25,680 nt of DNA from Flavobacterium psychrophilum (GCA_945878515.1 CAMCTL010000034.1:1-25680); one strand, 5' to 3'; counted from the first letter of the stretch, positions 8,425 to 16,525 are shown. Numbers and translations: made by a program. The notes: generated by a model from the letters alone, not told the origin.

Positions 8425-9120
8425 TTATGTAATTGTCAAAAATTGTTCAAATAATATTTTAGCATAATATTTTCCATATCTGTTTATAATAAGTTTGCTA
8501 AATAAAAGGGGAATGAAATAAACAATAATAAGTATCCAACCTAAATTTCTTGTTGTTAAGTCGTGAGTACAGAAGGAAAGTACAAGCATAATTATTGAAA
8601 TAGCTAATGCTAAAAATGAACCACCAATTAAATTTCTGAAAAAGCCATATTCAATATTGTGTTGCAACAACAGAGAATTATCCCGTAAAACATTTCTAAT
8701 TTGAGAGACAACTGTTGTTATCAATTTTCTTGCTCTTAATTCATTTGATGATTCTTCAGTTGAAGAAAGTAAGTCTATTCCAAATTTTGTTTTGATTTTT
8801 TCTTCTATTTTTTGTTTGATGCTTACTTCAAGTTCATTATTTGATTTTAACAAAATATTAGTTGTAGGCATATTAATTTCGTCTTTGAAATAAAGTCTTT
8901 GGAATATTTCCTTTGATAAAAACCGATTTATTTGAACAAGTAAAAAAACAATAGCTGATGAAAGTATGATGTCTGTGAGCGATGGTAACAATGAAAATAT
9001 TTTTTCAAGTTTATCGTGATACAAAGTAGAGACAAACTTATTGTAGAGTATTATTGCAGGTATTGATGTCAATACTGTTGGAAAAAGTCTTGCCTTAAGA
9101 TAATATATATTAATTGCCAT
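8425..9120 (-). CDS. hypothetical membrane protein, four predicted TM segments
   Basis: A 231-aa protein I cannot assign to a named family. Hydrophobic segments lie at about 11-28, 48-66, 164-183 and 193-211. Between TM2 and TM3 is a charged cytoplasmic-type stretch (about 68-160), helical and probably coiled, with ARLFP near the first TM and RARKLITTVVSQIRNVL around 129-145. This two-plus-two hairpin layout with a central soluble part is seen in several small effector-type membrane proteins, but that is an analogy only. It is flanked by REP-like copies A and B and a small lipoprotein gene. The ATG at 9120 gives a compact N-terminus before TM1. Confidence 0.7.
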   Translation of the reverse strand: MAINIYYLKARLFPTVLTSIPAIILYNKFVSTLYHDKLEKIFSLLPSLTDIILSSAIVFLLVQINRFLSKEIFQRLYFKDEINMPTTNILLKSNNELEVSIKQKIEEKIKTKFGIDLLSSTEESSNELRARKLITTVVSQIRNVLRDNSLLLQHNIEYGFFRNLIGGSFLALAISIIMLVLSFCTHDLTTRNLGWILIIVYFIPLLFSKLIINRYGKYYAKILFEQFLTIT

Positions 9121-9229
9121 AATAATTAAGCGTTATATTTAAAAAGAAAATATGCTTGATGTTTTGAATTAAATTGTGGTACACTCCAACCAAGGTTTGC
9201 TCTGAAATCTTTTGCAAACTCAAAGTTTT

Positions 9230-9541
9230 TTACATAAACTCTAATTCGTAATTAATTGTTGGCTCGTTACTAGCTTTCAAAAACTGAATATCAAGATCTT
9301 TATCTATAAAATTATTGTAAAGATCAGGCACTGTCAAGGATTTGTAAGTAAAATTTTTACCGAATAAAGTATTCATTTTAATTTTGTCACCTTTAGTAGT
9401 GTTGATTTCTAATAGTGACTTACCATTTATTTTTATTCCTACATATTCATTATAAGTCATATAATTGCTGTTTTGAGAAACACAACTTAATGTGAAAAAG
9501 AACAGGATATGCAAGAACATGTTTTTTGATATATTTTTCAT
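9230..9541 (-). CDS. small predicted lipoprotein, 103 aa
   Basis: The N-terminus has a signal sequence ending in a lipobox-like TLSC, with Cys20 as the likely lipidated residue. The remaining 80 residues form a polar, probably beta-rich periplasmic or surface domain with no family I recognise. It is codirectional with, and 109 bases upstream of, the four-TM protein gene, so the two may be cotranscribed. Its start lies about 50 bases from REP-like copy B. Confidence 0.6.
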   Translation of the reverse strand: MKNISKNMFLHILFFFTLSCVSQNSNYMTYNEYVGIKINGKSLLEINTTKGDKIKMNTLFGKNFTYKSLTVPDLYNNFIDKDLDIQFLKASNEPTINYELEFM

Positions 9542-9590
9542 TTTATTTATTTTACTAGTTTTAATTATTTACAAACCGTGGTAGCCTTAT

Positions 9591-9662
9591 CCCAACTGGT
9601 GCTCGTCTGCGACGAGTACCTACTTACTTTTGAAAACAAATCCTAGCGTTTGCAACGCGGCT
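9591..9662 (-). repeat. REP-like element copy B (inverted, internally shortened)
   Basis: Read on the minus strand: left hairpin GCGTT-GCA-AACGC, a TTTGTTTTC spacer, GTAG, then GGT-A-CTCGTC-GCA-GACGAG-C-ACC. After CCAG it jumps directly to TTGGG and lacks the 23 or so bases present in copies A and C. It begins 10 bases after the stop codon of the RAYT transposase gene and points opposite to copy C. Confidence 0.8.
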
Positions 9663-9672
9663 CGAAGAAAAA

Positions 9673-10227
9673 TTACCACAAAGGTTCAACATTCACATTA
9701 CAAAAAATAACATTGTCTTCTTCATAATTTCTATAACTACTATTTACATAATCTCTTTCCTGAAAAACAATTTGCGCTTCTACAGCATTGTAATGAATAT
9801 AATTGACTCGTTGTTCCATTTTTTCCAAAGTATCTAAAATAACCGGATGAAAACCATCCTGCCACAATTTATAATTTTTAGCTCTTCCTGATTTTTGTGC
9901 TTCGTAACTAAATTTTCGTAACAGCCACTCTCTTCTACTCTCTGGATGGTCTTGAATAGCTTCAATTAATTTCTTAGAAGTAAATTTTTTAAAATCACGT
10001 ATCACATTTTGCAACTCGCCATCAAATGCTGTTACTATTAAATGAATATGACTTGTCATATATACATAAGCATGAACACTCAGTCCTTTTTCCTTGATAC
10101 AGTAATTTAACGATTCGTCTAGGATATTACAATATACAGGTCTTGTAAATAAGTCGACCCAATCTACAACTGTTATGGTTACAAAAGTAGGCACTGTACT
10201 ATCAATAACTTTGTACTTTTCAGACAT
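9673..10227 (-). CDS. REP-associated tyrosine transposase (RAYT, Y1/IS200-like HUH family)
   Basis: A 184-aa single-strand DNA transposase-like protein. The HUH metal site is visible as MTSHIHLIV (His-Ile-His), and the candidate catalytic Tyr lies in RVNYIHYNAV, in the usual order. An N-terminal VPTFVTITVVDW strand and the WQDGFHPVIL segment are typical of RAYTs. Unlike an IS200 element, the gene is not bounded by insertion-sequence ends. REP-like hairpin elements flank it instead: copy B 10 bases downstream, copy C about 80 bases upstream, in opposite orientation. By family knowledge such enzymes bind and cleave the GTAG-headed hairpins. The start is supported by a TATATTTG element (10237-10244) just upstream. 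Confidence 0.9.
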   Translation of the reverse strand: MSEKYKVIDSTVPTFVTITVVDWVDLFTRPVYCNILDESLNYCIKEKGLSVHAYVYMTSHIHLIVTAFDGELQNVIRDFKKFTSKKLIEAIQDHPESRREWLLRKFSYEAQKSGRAKNYKLWQDGFHPVILDTLEKMEQRVNYIHYNAVEAQIVFQERDYVNSSYRNYEEDNVIFCNVNVEPLW

Positions 10228-10236
10228 TTTTTATTT

Positions 10237-10244
10237 CAAATATA
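10237..10244 (-). promoter_or_regulatory. -7 element TATATTTG of the RAYT gene
   Basis: CAAATATA on the plus strand reads TATATTTG on the minus strand, nine bases before the ATG at 10227. A good -33 element at the usual spacing is not obvious, so only the -7 box is called. Confidence 0.45.
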
Positions 10245-10269
10245 TTGATTTTAAGAAGACAATGATATA

Positions 10270-10303
10270 AAAAAAACAGAAGCTTTTTATCACCTCTGTT
10301 TTA
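10270..10303 (-). terminator. terminator between the restriction and RAYT genes
   Basis: AAAACAGA / TCTGTTTT hairpin with a 14-base loop, followed on the minus strand by a T run (A run at 10270-10276 on the plus strand). It would end transcripts from the restriction endonuclease gene before the RAYT gene. Confidence 0.6.
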
Positions 10304-10307
10304 GTTA

Positions 10308-10402
10308 GCCGCGTTGCAAACGCTTCGATTTGTTTTCTAAATATAAGTAGGTACTCGTCGCAGACGAGCACCAGAGCTGCGGACAAACGAGCGCCAGTGG
10401 GA
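10308..10402 (+). repeat. REP-like element copy C (full length)
   Basis: Left hairpin GCGTT-GCA-AACGC (10311-10323), then CGATTTGTTTTC, GTAG (10347-10350) and the main hairpin GGT-A-CTCGTC-GCA-GACGAG-C-ACC (10350-10372), then GGACAAACGAGCGCCAGTGG. It lies 9 bases from the stop codon of the restriction gene and upstream of the RAYT gene. Confidence 0.85.
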
Positions 10403-10411
10403 TTGTTTTGT

Positions 10412-11719
10412 CTATTTTGTTATGTCCAAAACTTCGTTTACTTTATACAAGTTTGGTAAATTCTGTGATTTAATTCTGAATTGACTTCGTTTCTTAATTT
10501 TCGGTTTTGTCGAAGCATTTTCCATTTTTATTCCAGGGTCATAATAAATATTACCATTCGCCATTTGCCCTAGGAATAATTGAAAATCCGTTCCTGTTCC
10601 TAAAATTATATTGTTTCCATATTTATACTGTCTTTCATTTGTCGTTTCAGAAAGTGATGGAACATAACACGCTTGATTATGTTTTCTGTTCCAATGTAAA
10701 AGCATTGATGCAAAACTCCAAGATGCTGTTTCATTTCCGTTGATGTCAACTAATGAAATTCGTCCGTTTGTATTTCTGATTTTTCCACTCTCTGCGTCAA
10801 AACCGATTAACTGCATTTCTAAATTTGTCAACGGATGTCTAACACCCATTTTATGAACTCCACCAAAATTTATTCGGTCTTCTCTTCCAGTTCTGTCGGC
10901 ATAACCATATTGCCTTAAAAACGCTTCTGCTCCATCGGTTCGATAAATTCCGTTAGTAGGTTCGGGTGTCATTAAAGTTATAATTGCAGAGTTTACTCTT
11001 GCAAAATTAGCAACGCCAAATTGTTTTACTTCCCAACCTAAAAAGTCAGGTTCTGAATATCCATTCGGTGTAATTCCTAATTCGGCTTCTAATGTGTAAC
11101 CGCCACAATTTGGTGCTTCACAAGCCATAAGATTTCCAAGACTGTCAAGTCGTTTTGATTTAATCCAACCTAATTGATGAATGCGAAGCAATTCATTAAT
11201 TAAGTCAGCTCTATTATTTGCGACTTGTGGCAATTCAATAACTTTAAAAACTCCGTGTTCTGTTATGTTCTGATGGTTTGCAAATTCGTTTGCGATTTCA
11301 GAATTTGGATCAGCAACGTAACCTAAAATAGTTCCGCTTTTTGCAACTGAAAAGAACAAAAGTCTGTCAGCGAGTCTTTGTGTCATTAATTCTGATGGCG
11401 GATTTTGACACTTTTGTAAGAAGCCTGAAAACCTAACTTCTGGATATTTAGGGTAGAGTATAAGTTGGGCGTTTGGTGCAGGAAATAAGTTCCCATCTTC
11501 TCCAATCCAAGAAAAATTAATAGATGCTTTAAAACGTTCCTTATTCCAATCTCCAGCTTCTTCATTTTTGATTTCAGAAATTGGTAAAATGTTTAGAATT
11601 TCAAAGCTACCGCCAAAGTAAACTTGATTTTTTGAATTGTCGTTTGGCGAAAGTTTTTTGATGTAAATTTTTGTACAACCGTTATCAATGAACAGCGACT
11701 TTAGATTTTGTAGGTTCAT
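10412..11719 (-). CDS. MvaI/BcnI-family type II restriction endonuclease
   Basis: Predicted to cut double-stranded DNA at a CCNGG-type site, as MvaI (CCWGG) and BcnI (CCSGG) do. The catalytic region lies at about 180-300. Asp225, Glu230 and Lys232 ([11 protein letters not shown]) form the PD-ExK core, and Glu211 in the preceding [10 protein letters not shown] is a further candidate. From memory, this D+5 E, +7 K spacing is the one in MvaI. The N-terminal 170 residues form a separate domain, making the protein (435 aa) longer than MvaI itself. The gene overlaps the methyltransferase gene by 35 bases, which suggests translational coupling. It ends 9 bases before a REP-like element. The exact target sequence cannot be read from the protein. 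Confidence 0.88.
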   Translation of the reverse strand: MNLQNLKSLFIDNGCTKIYIKKLSPNDNSKNQVYFGGSFEILNILPISEIKNEEAGDWNKERFKASINFSWIGEDGNLFPAPNAQLILYPKYPEVRFSGFLQKCQNPPSELMTQRLADRLLFFSVAKSGTILGYVADPNSEIANEFANHQNITEHGVFKVIELPQVANNRADLINELLRIHQLGWIKSKRLDSLGNLMACEAPNCGGYTLEAELGITPNGYSEPDFLGWEVKQFGVANFARVNSAIITLMTPEPTNGIYRTDGAEAFLRQYGYADRTGREDRINFGGVHKMGVRHPLTNLEMQLIGFDAESGKIRNTNGRISLVDINGNETASWSFASMLLHWNRKHNQACYVPSLSETTNERQYKYGNNIILGTGTDFQLFLGQMANGNIYYDPGIKMENASTKPKIKKRSQFRIKSQNLPNLYKVNEVLDITK

Positions 11720-12980
11720 TGATTTTCGAAATTTCTTTTATAATATTTTTCCCAACGGCTTGTATTAAAGGCGTTACAACTGAATTTCCAAATTGTTTAT
11801 AGGCTTGATTGTCCGAAACTGGAATTAAAAAACTATCAGGAAATCCTTGAAGTCTTGCACATTCTCTTGGAGTTAATCTTCTTGGGTTTAATCCGTCTTG
11901 TGGTATTAAAATTTCTGCTCCGTCTTTGTAATATCTTGCACTCATTGTTCTTGAAATACCATCTAAATTGGTTAATCCAAAACCAAAACCGTTACCTTTT
12001 GCTTTGTGTTTTTTTGCATATTCTTGCAAGTAATTCCAAAGCTTGTCCGATAAAGTATATTTAGGGTCAACTTCTTCTTCTAAAATATCTCGAATTGCAA
12101 ATTTTGTATCTCCCATTTTTGGAAATTCAAAAGTTTCTTCGCCCTTAAAAACGTTCTTGTTAAAGCCTACAATTATAATTCTTTCTCTATGTTGTGGTAC
12201 AAAATGTTGTCCGTCCAAAACTTTGAAATGAATAGAATAGCCTAACTCTTTTAACGTTTCTTTTATGATTGTAAAAGTTTTCCCTTTGTCGTGAGAAACA
12301 AGATTTTTTACATTTTCCAACATAAATGCCTTTGGCATTTTATGTTTTATAATTCTTGCAACGTCAAAAAATAGAGTTCCTTGAGTTTCGTCCAAAAAGC
12401 CGTGGGCTCTGCCCAAGGCATTTTTTTTTGAAACTCCAGCAATTGAAAAAGGTTGACAAGGAAAACCACCCAATAAAATATCGTGGTCTGGAATTTCGTT
12501 TTCTGGAATTTTAGTAATGTCGCCAAATGGAACTTCTCCAAAATTAGCATCATAAGTTTTTTTTGAATAAGTATCCCATTCACTTGTGAACACACATTTT
12601 CCACCAAGATTTTGAAAAGCCATTCTTATTCCACCAATTCCTGCGAATAGGTCAATGAATTTGAACTTAGGTGTCGTTGGTGGTGGAAATGGGATGTCCC
12701 AATTTATTGGTAAATAATGTTGAAAATCAGGCTCTTCAACAATGTTTAATTTGTCGTGTAAGTCAGTTAAATAAGTTGTTGCAGTTGGTCTATAGTATTG
12801 AGAAACACCATTTTTGTGGTTCTGAAAAAAATGCGTCAAATGTGCCAAGTCGTTATTTTCCGTCTTGGTAATCTCTAACTTGAGTTTGCTTTTTATGTGT
12901 GAATATTTTTTGCTCATTTCGTCTGCAATATCGTCATTTTTTTTAATTGAATTTGGAAGTATGGTGGAAAGTTTTAACAA
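11685..12980 (-). CDS. DNA (cytosine-5) methyltransferase, Dcm-like, partner of the adjacent endonuclease
   Basis: Transfers a methyl group from S-adenosylmethionine to C5 of cytosine, protecting host DNA from the overlapping restriction gene. The motifs are in order: I FAGIGG (112-117), IV PCQPFS with nucleophile Cys175, VI ENV (222-224), VIII QHRER (263-267), the RRLTPRE stretch (367-373) and X GNSVV (398-402). The target-recognition part includes [12 protein letters not shown], a segment I associate with CCNGG-type enzymes such as Dcm. An N-terminal extension of about 105 residues is present, as in Dcm. The gene lies first in the pair, so protection can be made before the nuclease. The leader begins just after the attC-like site at 13037-13178. 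Confidence 0.93.
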   Translation of the reverse strand: MLKLSTILPNSIKKNDDIADEMSKKYSHIKSKLKLEITKTENNDLAHLTHFFQNHKNGVSQYYRPTATTYLTDLHDKLNIVEEPDFQHYLPINWDIPFPPPTTPKFKFIDLFAGIGGIRMAFQNLGGKCVFTSEWDTYSKKTYDANFGEVPFGDITKIPENEIPDHDILLGGFPCQPFSIAGVSKKNALGRAHGFLDETQGTLFFDVARIIKHKMPKAFMLENVKNLVSHDKGKTFTIIKETLKELGYSIHFKVLDGQHFVPQHRERIIIVGFNKNVFKGEETFEFPKMGDTKFAIRDILEEEVDPKYTLSDKLWNYLQEYAKKHKAKGNGFGFGLTNLDGISRTMSARYYKDGAEILIPQDGLNPRRLTPRECARLQGFPDSFLIPVSDNQAYKQFGNSVVTPLIQAVGKNIIKEISKINEPTKSKVAVH

Positions 12981-13036
12981 ATTTCAGTTCTGTTTTTTGT
13001 CGGTTGATTTTTAGCACTTTCGTTCCGGTAGGGTGA

Positions 13037-13178
13037 GGCATAACGGTTTGGGGCTTTGTGAAGTTGGGGCTTTCAAGGCACAAATGTTCAATAAACTACA
13101 AATGTTGATTAGAATTACAAATGTTCAAATTTAGCACTTCTGCCCCAATTTCACAAAACCCCTGTTAGCTGTAGTGCT
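13037..13178 (-). repeat. attC-like recombination site 1 (folded inverted repeat)
   Basis: Imperfect inverted arms at 13041-13070 and 13142-13167 surround a 71-base loop. Written in parallel, the plus-strand left arm reads TAACG-GTTT-GGGG-C-TTTGTGAA-G-TTGGGGC and the complement of the right arm reads TAACA-GGGG-T-TTTGTGAA-A-TTGGGGC. There is thus an unpaired 4-base bulge plus single differences at two fixed places. The loop holds three copies of ACAAATGTT and an AGCACTT motif. The left boundary reads GTTATGCC on the minus strand and the right end holds GTTAGCTGTAGTGCT on the plus strand. It follows the bestrophin stop codon and precedes the restriction-modification pair. The design (outer AAC/GTT, bulge, long stem, variable loop) is that of integron attC sites. 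Confidence 0.7.
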
Positions 13179-13201
13179 TTCTCGTCTGTAAGTTGCGTTA
13201 C

Positions 13202-14188
13202 TTACATTAAAGCGTTGTTAATTGGTTGTAGTTTTTGAGGAAGATTTTCTTCGCCTAATAGTTCTTTGATGTCAATTTCTATGTTTCTACAAATGGTCGT
13301 CATTGGAACATCTTTGATAGAATTGTCAAATGGATTTTCTGAAAACTCTCCAATTTGTTCCATTGTAGAAAATACCCAAGAAATTAAAATGGCAAAAGGA
13401 ATAGTAAGCCAAACTCCATAAGCGTTTAGCTTATTGGTTTCGTTCAGCAAAGCGAAGGGAATAAGTAGTATAAATAGTTTTACGAAAACTCTACTGAATA
13501 TACTAAACTGTCTGTATAAAGGTGTTGTTTTTATTCTTTCGCAACCACCCTGTAGATTGAAGAGTTCATTTATTTGTTTTACCAAATCACTATGTTCATA
13601 CTCATCTAATTGTTTGTTCTTTTTTAGTTTTGTTAAATGACTGATTTGTTCACGTAAAATAATATTTGCTGCATTATTTGCACTGTGTAATTGTTCGTAA
13701 TACTGCATTTTATTGCTTCGTTCTAGAACAGCCTTTAAACCTTTGTCAAAGGCTTCTAATTCTTCTCTTTCACTTACAAATGTTTGATGCAAATTTTGTT
13801 CACTCGTTGCCCATGGAATTGTTTTGCGCAACTGTAAACGCAAAATATTGATGTATGCAATATGTCTATATAGTATTTCTCTTACCTCAGATTTATTTTC
13901 AACTAATGCAAGTAACATGATAGTAAAATTTCTACTTGTATTAGTGATTCCGCCCCAAATTTTCCTTGCTTCCCACAATCTATCATAAGCTTGATTATTT
14001 TTAAAGCCCATATAAAATGCAACCGCAGTACCAATAGTTGCAACAGGCAGAAAGGGAATTGCAATATACTCGATTTCTAAAACTTTGAAAAGGATAACAG
14101 AAAAGCCACTAACCAATAAACTTTGTATAAATACTGATTTTCCAAAATGCCATAAAATACTGAATTTGAATGATTTTGCTGTTACCAT
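13202..14188 (-). CDS. bestrophin-family (UPF0187) anion channel protein
   Basis: A 328-aa membrane protein of the bacterial bestrophin-like family. Recognisable signatures are NQAYDRLWEARKIWG near residue 65, CERIKTTPL near 216 (family CERI..TPLP), and a C-terminal segment ENPFDNSIKDVPMTTICRNIEID in which EDPF is replaced by ENPF. Four hydrophobic segments lie at about 18-35, 42-60, 230-247 and 255-272. By homology it forms a chloride or other small-anion channel in the inner membrane. It is the last gene of the run, 2 bases after the DoxX-like gene, and the attC-like site begins about 25 bases beyond its stop codon. Confidence 0.85.
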   Translation of the reverse strand: MVTAKSFKFSILWHFGKSVFIQSLLVSGFSVILFKVLEIEYIAIPFLPVATIGTAVAFYMGFKNNQAYDRLWEARKIWGGITNTSRNFTIMLLALVENKSEVREILYRHIAYINILRLQLRKTIPWATSEQNLHQTFVSEREELEAFDKGLKAVLERSNKMQYYEQLHSANNAANIILREQISHLTKLKKNKQLDEYEHSDLVKQINELFNLQGGCERIKTTPLYRQFSIFSRVFVKLFILLIPFALLNETNKLNAYGVWLTIPFAILISWVFSTMEQIGEFSENPFDNSIKDVPMTTICRNIEIDIKELLGEENLPQKLQPINNALM

Positions 14189-14190
14189 TT

Positions 14191-14550
14191 CTATGTGTTT
14201 ACTAAACCTTTTCTTGTTTTAACTTTTAAAAGTAGTATTAAAATGATACTTGTTGGCACAAAGAATATCGCCAAAATACCCCATTCTACGTGTTCGGTTA
14301 TGCTATGTACAATTGCATCAAAAATGAGCCATAATAAAATGCCTACACAACCCATTATTCTATATTTGGGGAAAATTAACAAAAGGCTTAGTAGCAACTC
14401 TATTATTCCTAATAGCCATCTTGACCAAACAGGAAAATGAAAACTTTTTACAATTTCTAAACCCATTGATGTTGGTATAAGAAAACCAATAGCTGAGGCT
14501 AACATTGCCAAACTTACAAGGCCTGTGAGTATATTAATTATGATTTTCAT
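14191..14550 (-). CDS. DoxX-like small integral membrane protein
   Basis: 119 aa with four hydrophobic helices (about 4-26, 44-62, 66-86 and 91-110), matching the length and topology of DoxX-like proteins. The signature-like parts are the N-terminal LTGLVSLAMLASAIGFL and the central WLLGIIELLLSLLLIFPK. The biochemical role in this family is usually unknown. Its start codon shares a base with the stop region of the preceding NAD(P)-binding protein gene (both at 14550), so the two are probably translationally coupled. DoxX-like and NmrA/SDR genes often travel together in small redox-stress operons; that link is inference. Confidence 0.75.
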   Translation of the reverse strand: MKIIINILTGLVSLAMLASAIGFLIPTSMGLEIVKSFHFPVWSRWLLGIIELLLSLLLIFPKYRIMGCVGILLWLIFDAIVHSITEHVEWGILAIFFVPTSIILILLLKVKTRKGLVNT

Positions 14551-15170
14551 TATCTGTTTATTAATCCTATTCTTGTTTTATTAAATTTATTTTCTGCAAT
14601 TTCTGTAGCAATAAAATGCCCTACATTTCCTGCCGAAATTTGTTTGGCTTCACTTTTTGGAAAGTAATTTTCTTGTGAAAGATAGTTTCCATCGGCATCG
14701 CCTTCAACCACCATTGTTGGGCAAATGAAAAGATAATTTATGTCCAAAGGTGCAATATTGGTATAAGCTTCCCAATGGTCGTTTCGTTGGTTTTTTAAAA
14801 ATTCGGGTTGTCCTGCTAAATCTCTGCGTAAGGTTTTGCTATCGTGTAAAGTAAGTCCAGAACCTCCAACTAAAATTATTCTTTGATTATCTGAACCCAA
14901 TTTGGCTAATAATTTTCCAACGGGTGCAACAACCATAGTTGGGTCTTCGTAATCTCTATTTCCTACTGCGGAAACTAGTACATCAAAGCCTTTTATTGCT
15001 TCTGCAATTTTAGTTTCATCAGTTAATTCTCCTGTAATGATGTTCACATTTTCAGAATATTCCGTTTGGCGAATGTAAACGCTTACTTCATTTCCTGCTT
15101 TTAAATTTTCTTTTACAATTTGTTTTCCCATTAAGCCTGTTGCTCCGAAAACGATTACTTTTTTTGACAT
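14550..15170 (-). CDS. NAD(P)-binding (atypical SDR / NmrA-like) oxidoreductase-type protein
   Basis: 206 aa with a Rossmann fold. GATGLMGKQ at residues 9-17 is the GxxGxxG dinucleotide-binding loop of atypical short-chain dehydrogenases. Other fitting parts are the ELTD after strand 3, VLVSAVGNRD around strand 4, IILVGGSG at strand 5 and a C-terminal SAGNVGHFIATEI segment. It lacks a clear YxxxK catalytic pair, so it may act as a sensor-like or weakly active member (NmrA-like) rather than a classical dehydrogenase. The start codon is 7 bases from the stop of the hydrolase gene upstream in the operon. Confidence 0.8.
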   Translation of the reverse strand: MSKKVIVFGATGLMGKQIVKENLKAGNEVSVYIRQTEYSENVNIITGELTDETKIAEAIKGFDVLVSAVGNRDYEDPTMVVAPVGKLLAKLGSDNQRIILVGGSGLTLHDSKTLRRDLAGQPEFLKNQRNDHWEAYTNIAPLDINYLFICPTMVVEGDADGNYLSQENYFPKSEAKQISAGNVGHFIATEIAENKFNKTRIGLINR

Positions 15171-15177
15171 ATTTTAT

Positions 15178-16149
15178 TTATTTTAAGAATTTTATAATTT
15201 CATTTATAGCATTATCAATGGTTACGCTTTCTTCATAAAATTGAAATTGAATTTGCGAACCCAACCATACCATTTTTTTATTTTTTGAGGGAATTAATTC
15301 AAATAGTTTTTTAGGAATTTCAGCACCAGTTGCTGCTTTATCAGAGTGAACGACCAAAGTGGAAGTTTGCAAATTTTTCATATCTTCAGCAATATTGGTT
15401 ATCCAAAGCTCCAACTCACTCATTTGTGTAATTCTATTTTCCCATAATCCTCTAAAAGAAAAATACGGTTGATGGTTTGCCCAAGGTAAATACCATTCTG
15501 CTATTGGTTTAGCGGTTAATAAAGCGGTATCATCTTCTTTTTCTTTTACAATTTTGATATAATCTACCTCTCCGTTTTTCTCATATTTTTCTTTAGCAAT
15601 TTTTGCTTTTTCAATTCTTACATTGGTTTGTTCAGCACCTCCATTATACATATCGGCAGTTTCACGAGTAAGATAATGTCCCGCTACAATGGTCAACGAT
15701 TTTATTCTACGGTCTTGATTGGTAGCTTTTATCGCCCAATTTGCTCCTTGACAAATTCCGAGCATATTGATTTTATTTTTATCCACTTCTTTTCGTGTTT
15801 CTAAATAATTGATAGATGCAATTATGTCTTCCACTTTGGCTTTTCCGCTTTCAAATCTTCTCGGTTGCCCATCACTTTCTCCGTGAAATCGAGGGTCGTA
15901 TATCAAAACAACAAAACCTTCTTTTGCCAATCGAGTAGCATATTGCATTGGGCTTTGCTCTTTTACAAAAGCAACTGGGCCTAAAACTGTAAAAGCTGGC
16001 AATGTTTTATTTTGATTTTCTGGAACAAATAAAAGTCCTTTTATAGTAGTTTTGTTACTTGTGAAAGTTACTTTTTCGGTTGTGTAAGTTTGTGCATTTA
16101 TATTCATCACATTTAAAATTAAAAGAGCAATTATTAAGGTTTGTTTCAT
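15178..16149 (-). CDS. exported alpha/beta hydrolase with a Cys nucleophile elbow
   Basis: 323 aa. A signal peptide (about 1-20, ending NINAQ) suggests periplasmic location. The alpha/beta hydrolase fold shows strand motifs AFTVLGPVA (52-60) and VVLIYDPRFHGESDG (80-94), the latter close to the D.RG.G.S loop of dienelactone-hydrolase/YcjY-like enzymes. The nucleophile elbow reads GICQG (131-135), with Cys133 where most relatives have Ser. The acid residue may be Asp270 (VVHSDKAATG). Where relatives place the catalytic His, this protein has GSQIQFQFYE (297-306), with Gln and no His nearby. It may be an unusual or inactive hydrolase. The stop-to-start distance to the preceding MoaF-like gene is one base. 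Confidence 0.8.
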   Translation of the reverse strand: MKQTLIIALLILNVMNINAQTYTTEKVTFTSNKTTIKGLLFVPENQNKTLPAFTVLGPVAFVKEQSPMQYATRLAKEGFVVLIYDPRFHGESDGQPRRFESGKAKVEDIIASINYLETRKEVDKNKINMLGICQGANWAIKATNQDRRIKSLTIVAGHYLTRETADMYNGGAEQTNVRIEKAKIAKEKYEKNGEVDYIKIVKEKEDDTALLTAKPIAEWYLPWANHQPYFSFRGLWENRITQMSELELWITNIAEDMKNLQTSTLVVHSDKAATGAEIPKKLFELIPSKNKKMVWLGSQIQFQFYEESVTIDNAINEIIKFLK

Positions 16150-16150
16150 T

Positions 16151-16525
16151 TTATATTATTTTAAAAATTACTTGATAATTATACATTTTGGCATCTGGAA
16201 GTGTGAAGTTTACAAATACTTCTTTGGTTTTTATATTAAAAATATCCTCCACATTTGAACCATCTTTTGCCGCCCAAAAAATTTGGTATATACTTTTTGA
16301 AATCTTTTTTATGGTACAAATTTCAATAGCTGTTTTTCCTGTCTCGTTATTTAGAGCAGAAACATAAGTACATTTTATTTGATTATTAAATAAGATTTGA
16401 AGATTTAAATGTAAATTATCAACGGTATAATCGAATGTTTTACCTATTAAATAGTTGTTTTGAATTTGTTTTTTTTCTTGTCCAAAACTCACTATATATA
16501 AGAGAGTAACTATGATATAAATCAT
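16151..16525 (-). CDS. small exported protein, possibly MoaF-like fold
   Basis: 124 aa with a short hydrophobic N-terminus (about 1-15, MIYIIVTLLYIVSFGQ) that could be a signal peptide. The rest is beta-rich. GKTFDYTVDNLHLNLQILFNN and IFWAAKDGSNVEDIFNIKTKEVFVNF resemble the lipocalin-like MoaF domain (W...DG..V..V.D pattern). The match is by eye and moderate. The gene sits one base upstream of the hydrolase gene, which suggests joint function. A stretch of A/T upstream gives no clear promoter, so it is probably read from further upstream. Confidence 0.6.
   Translation of the reverse strand: MIYIIVTLLYIVSFGQEKKQIQNNYLIGKTFDYTVDNLHLNLQILFNNQIKCTYVSALNNETGKTAIEICTIKKISKSIYQIFWAAKDGSNVEDIFNIKTKEVFVNFTLPDAKMYNYQVIFKII

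Noticed and set aside
9673..10402. Complete IS200/IS605-type insertion sequence
   Set aside because: The transposase is the RAYT type and the flanking hairpin repeats also occur away from it; no conventional element ends or tnpB are present.
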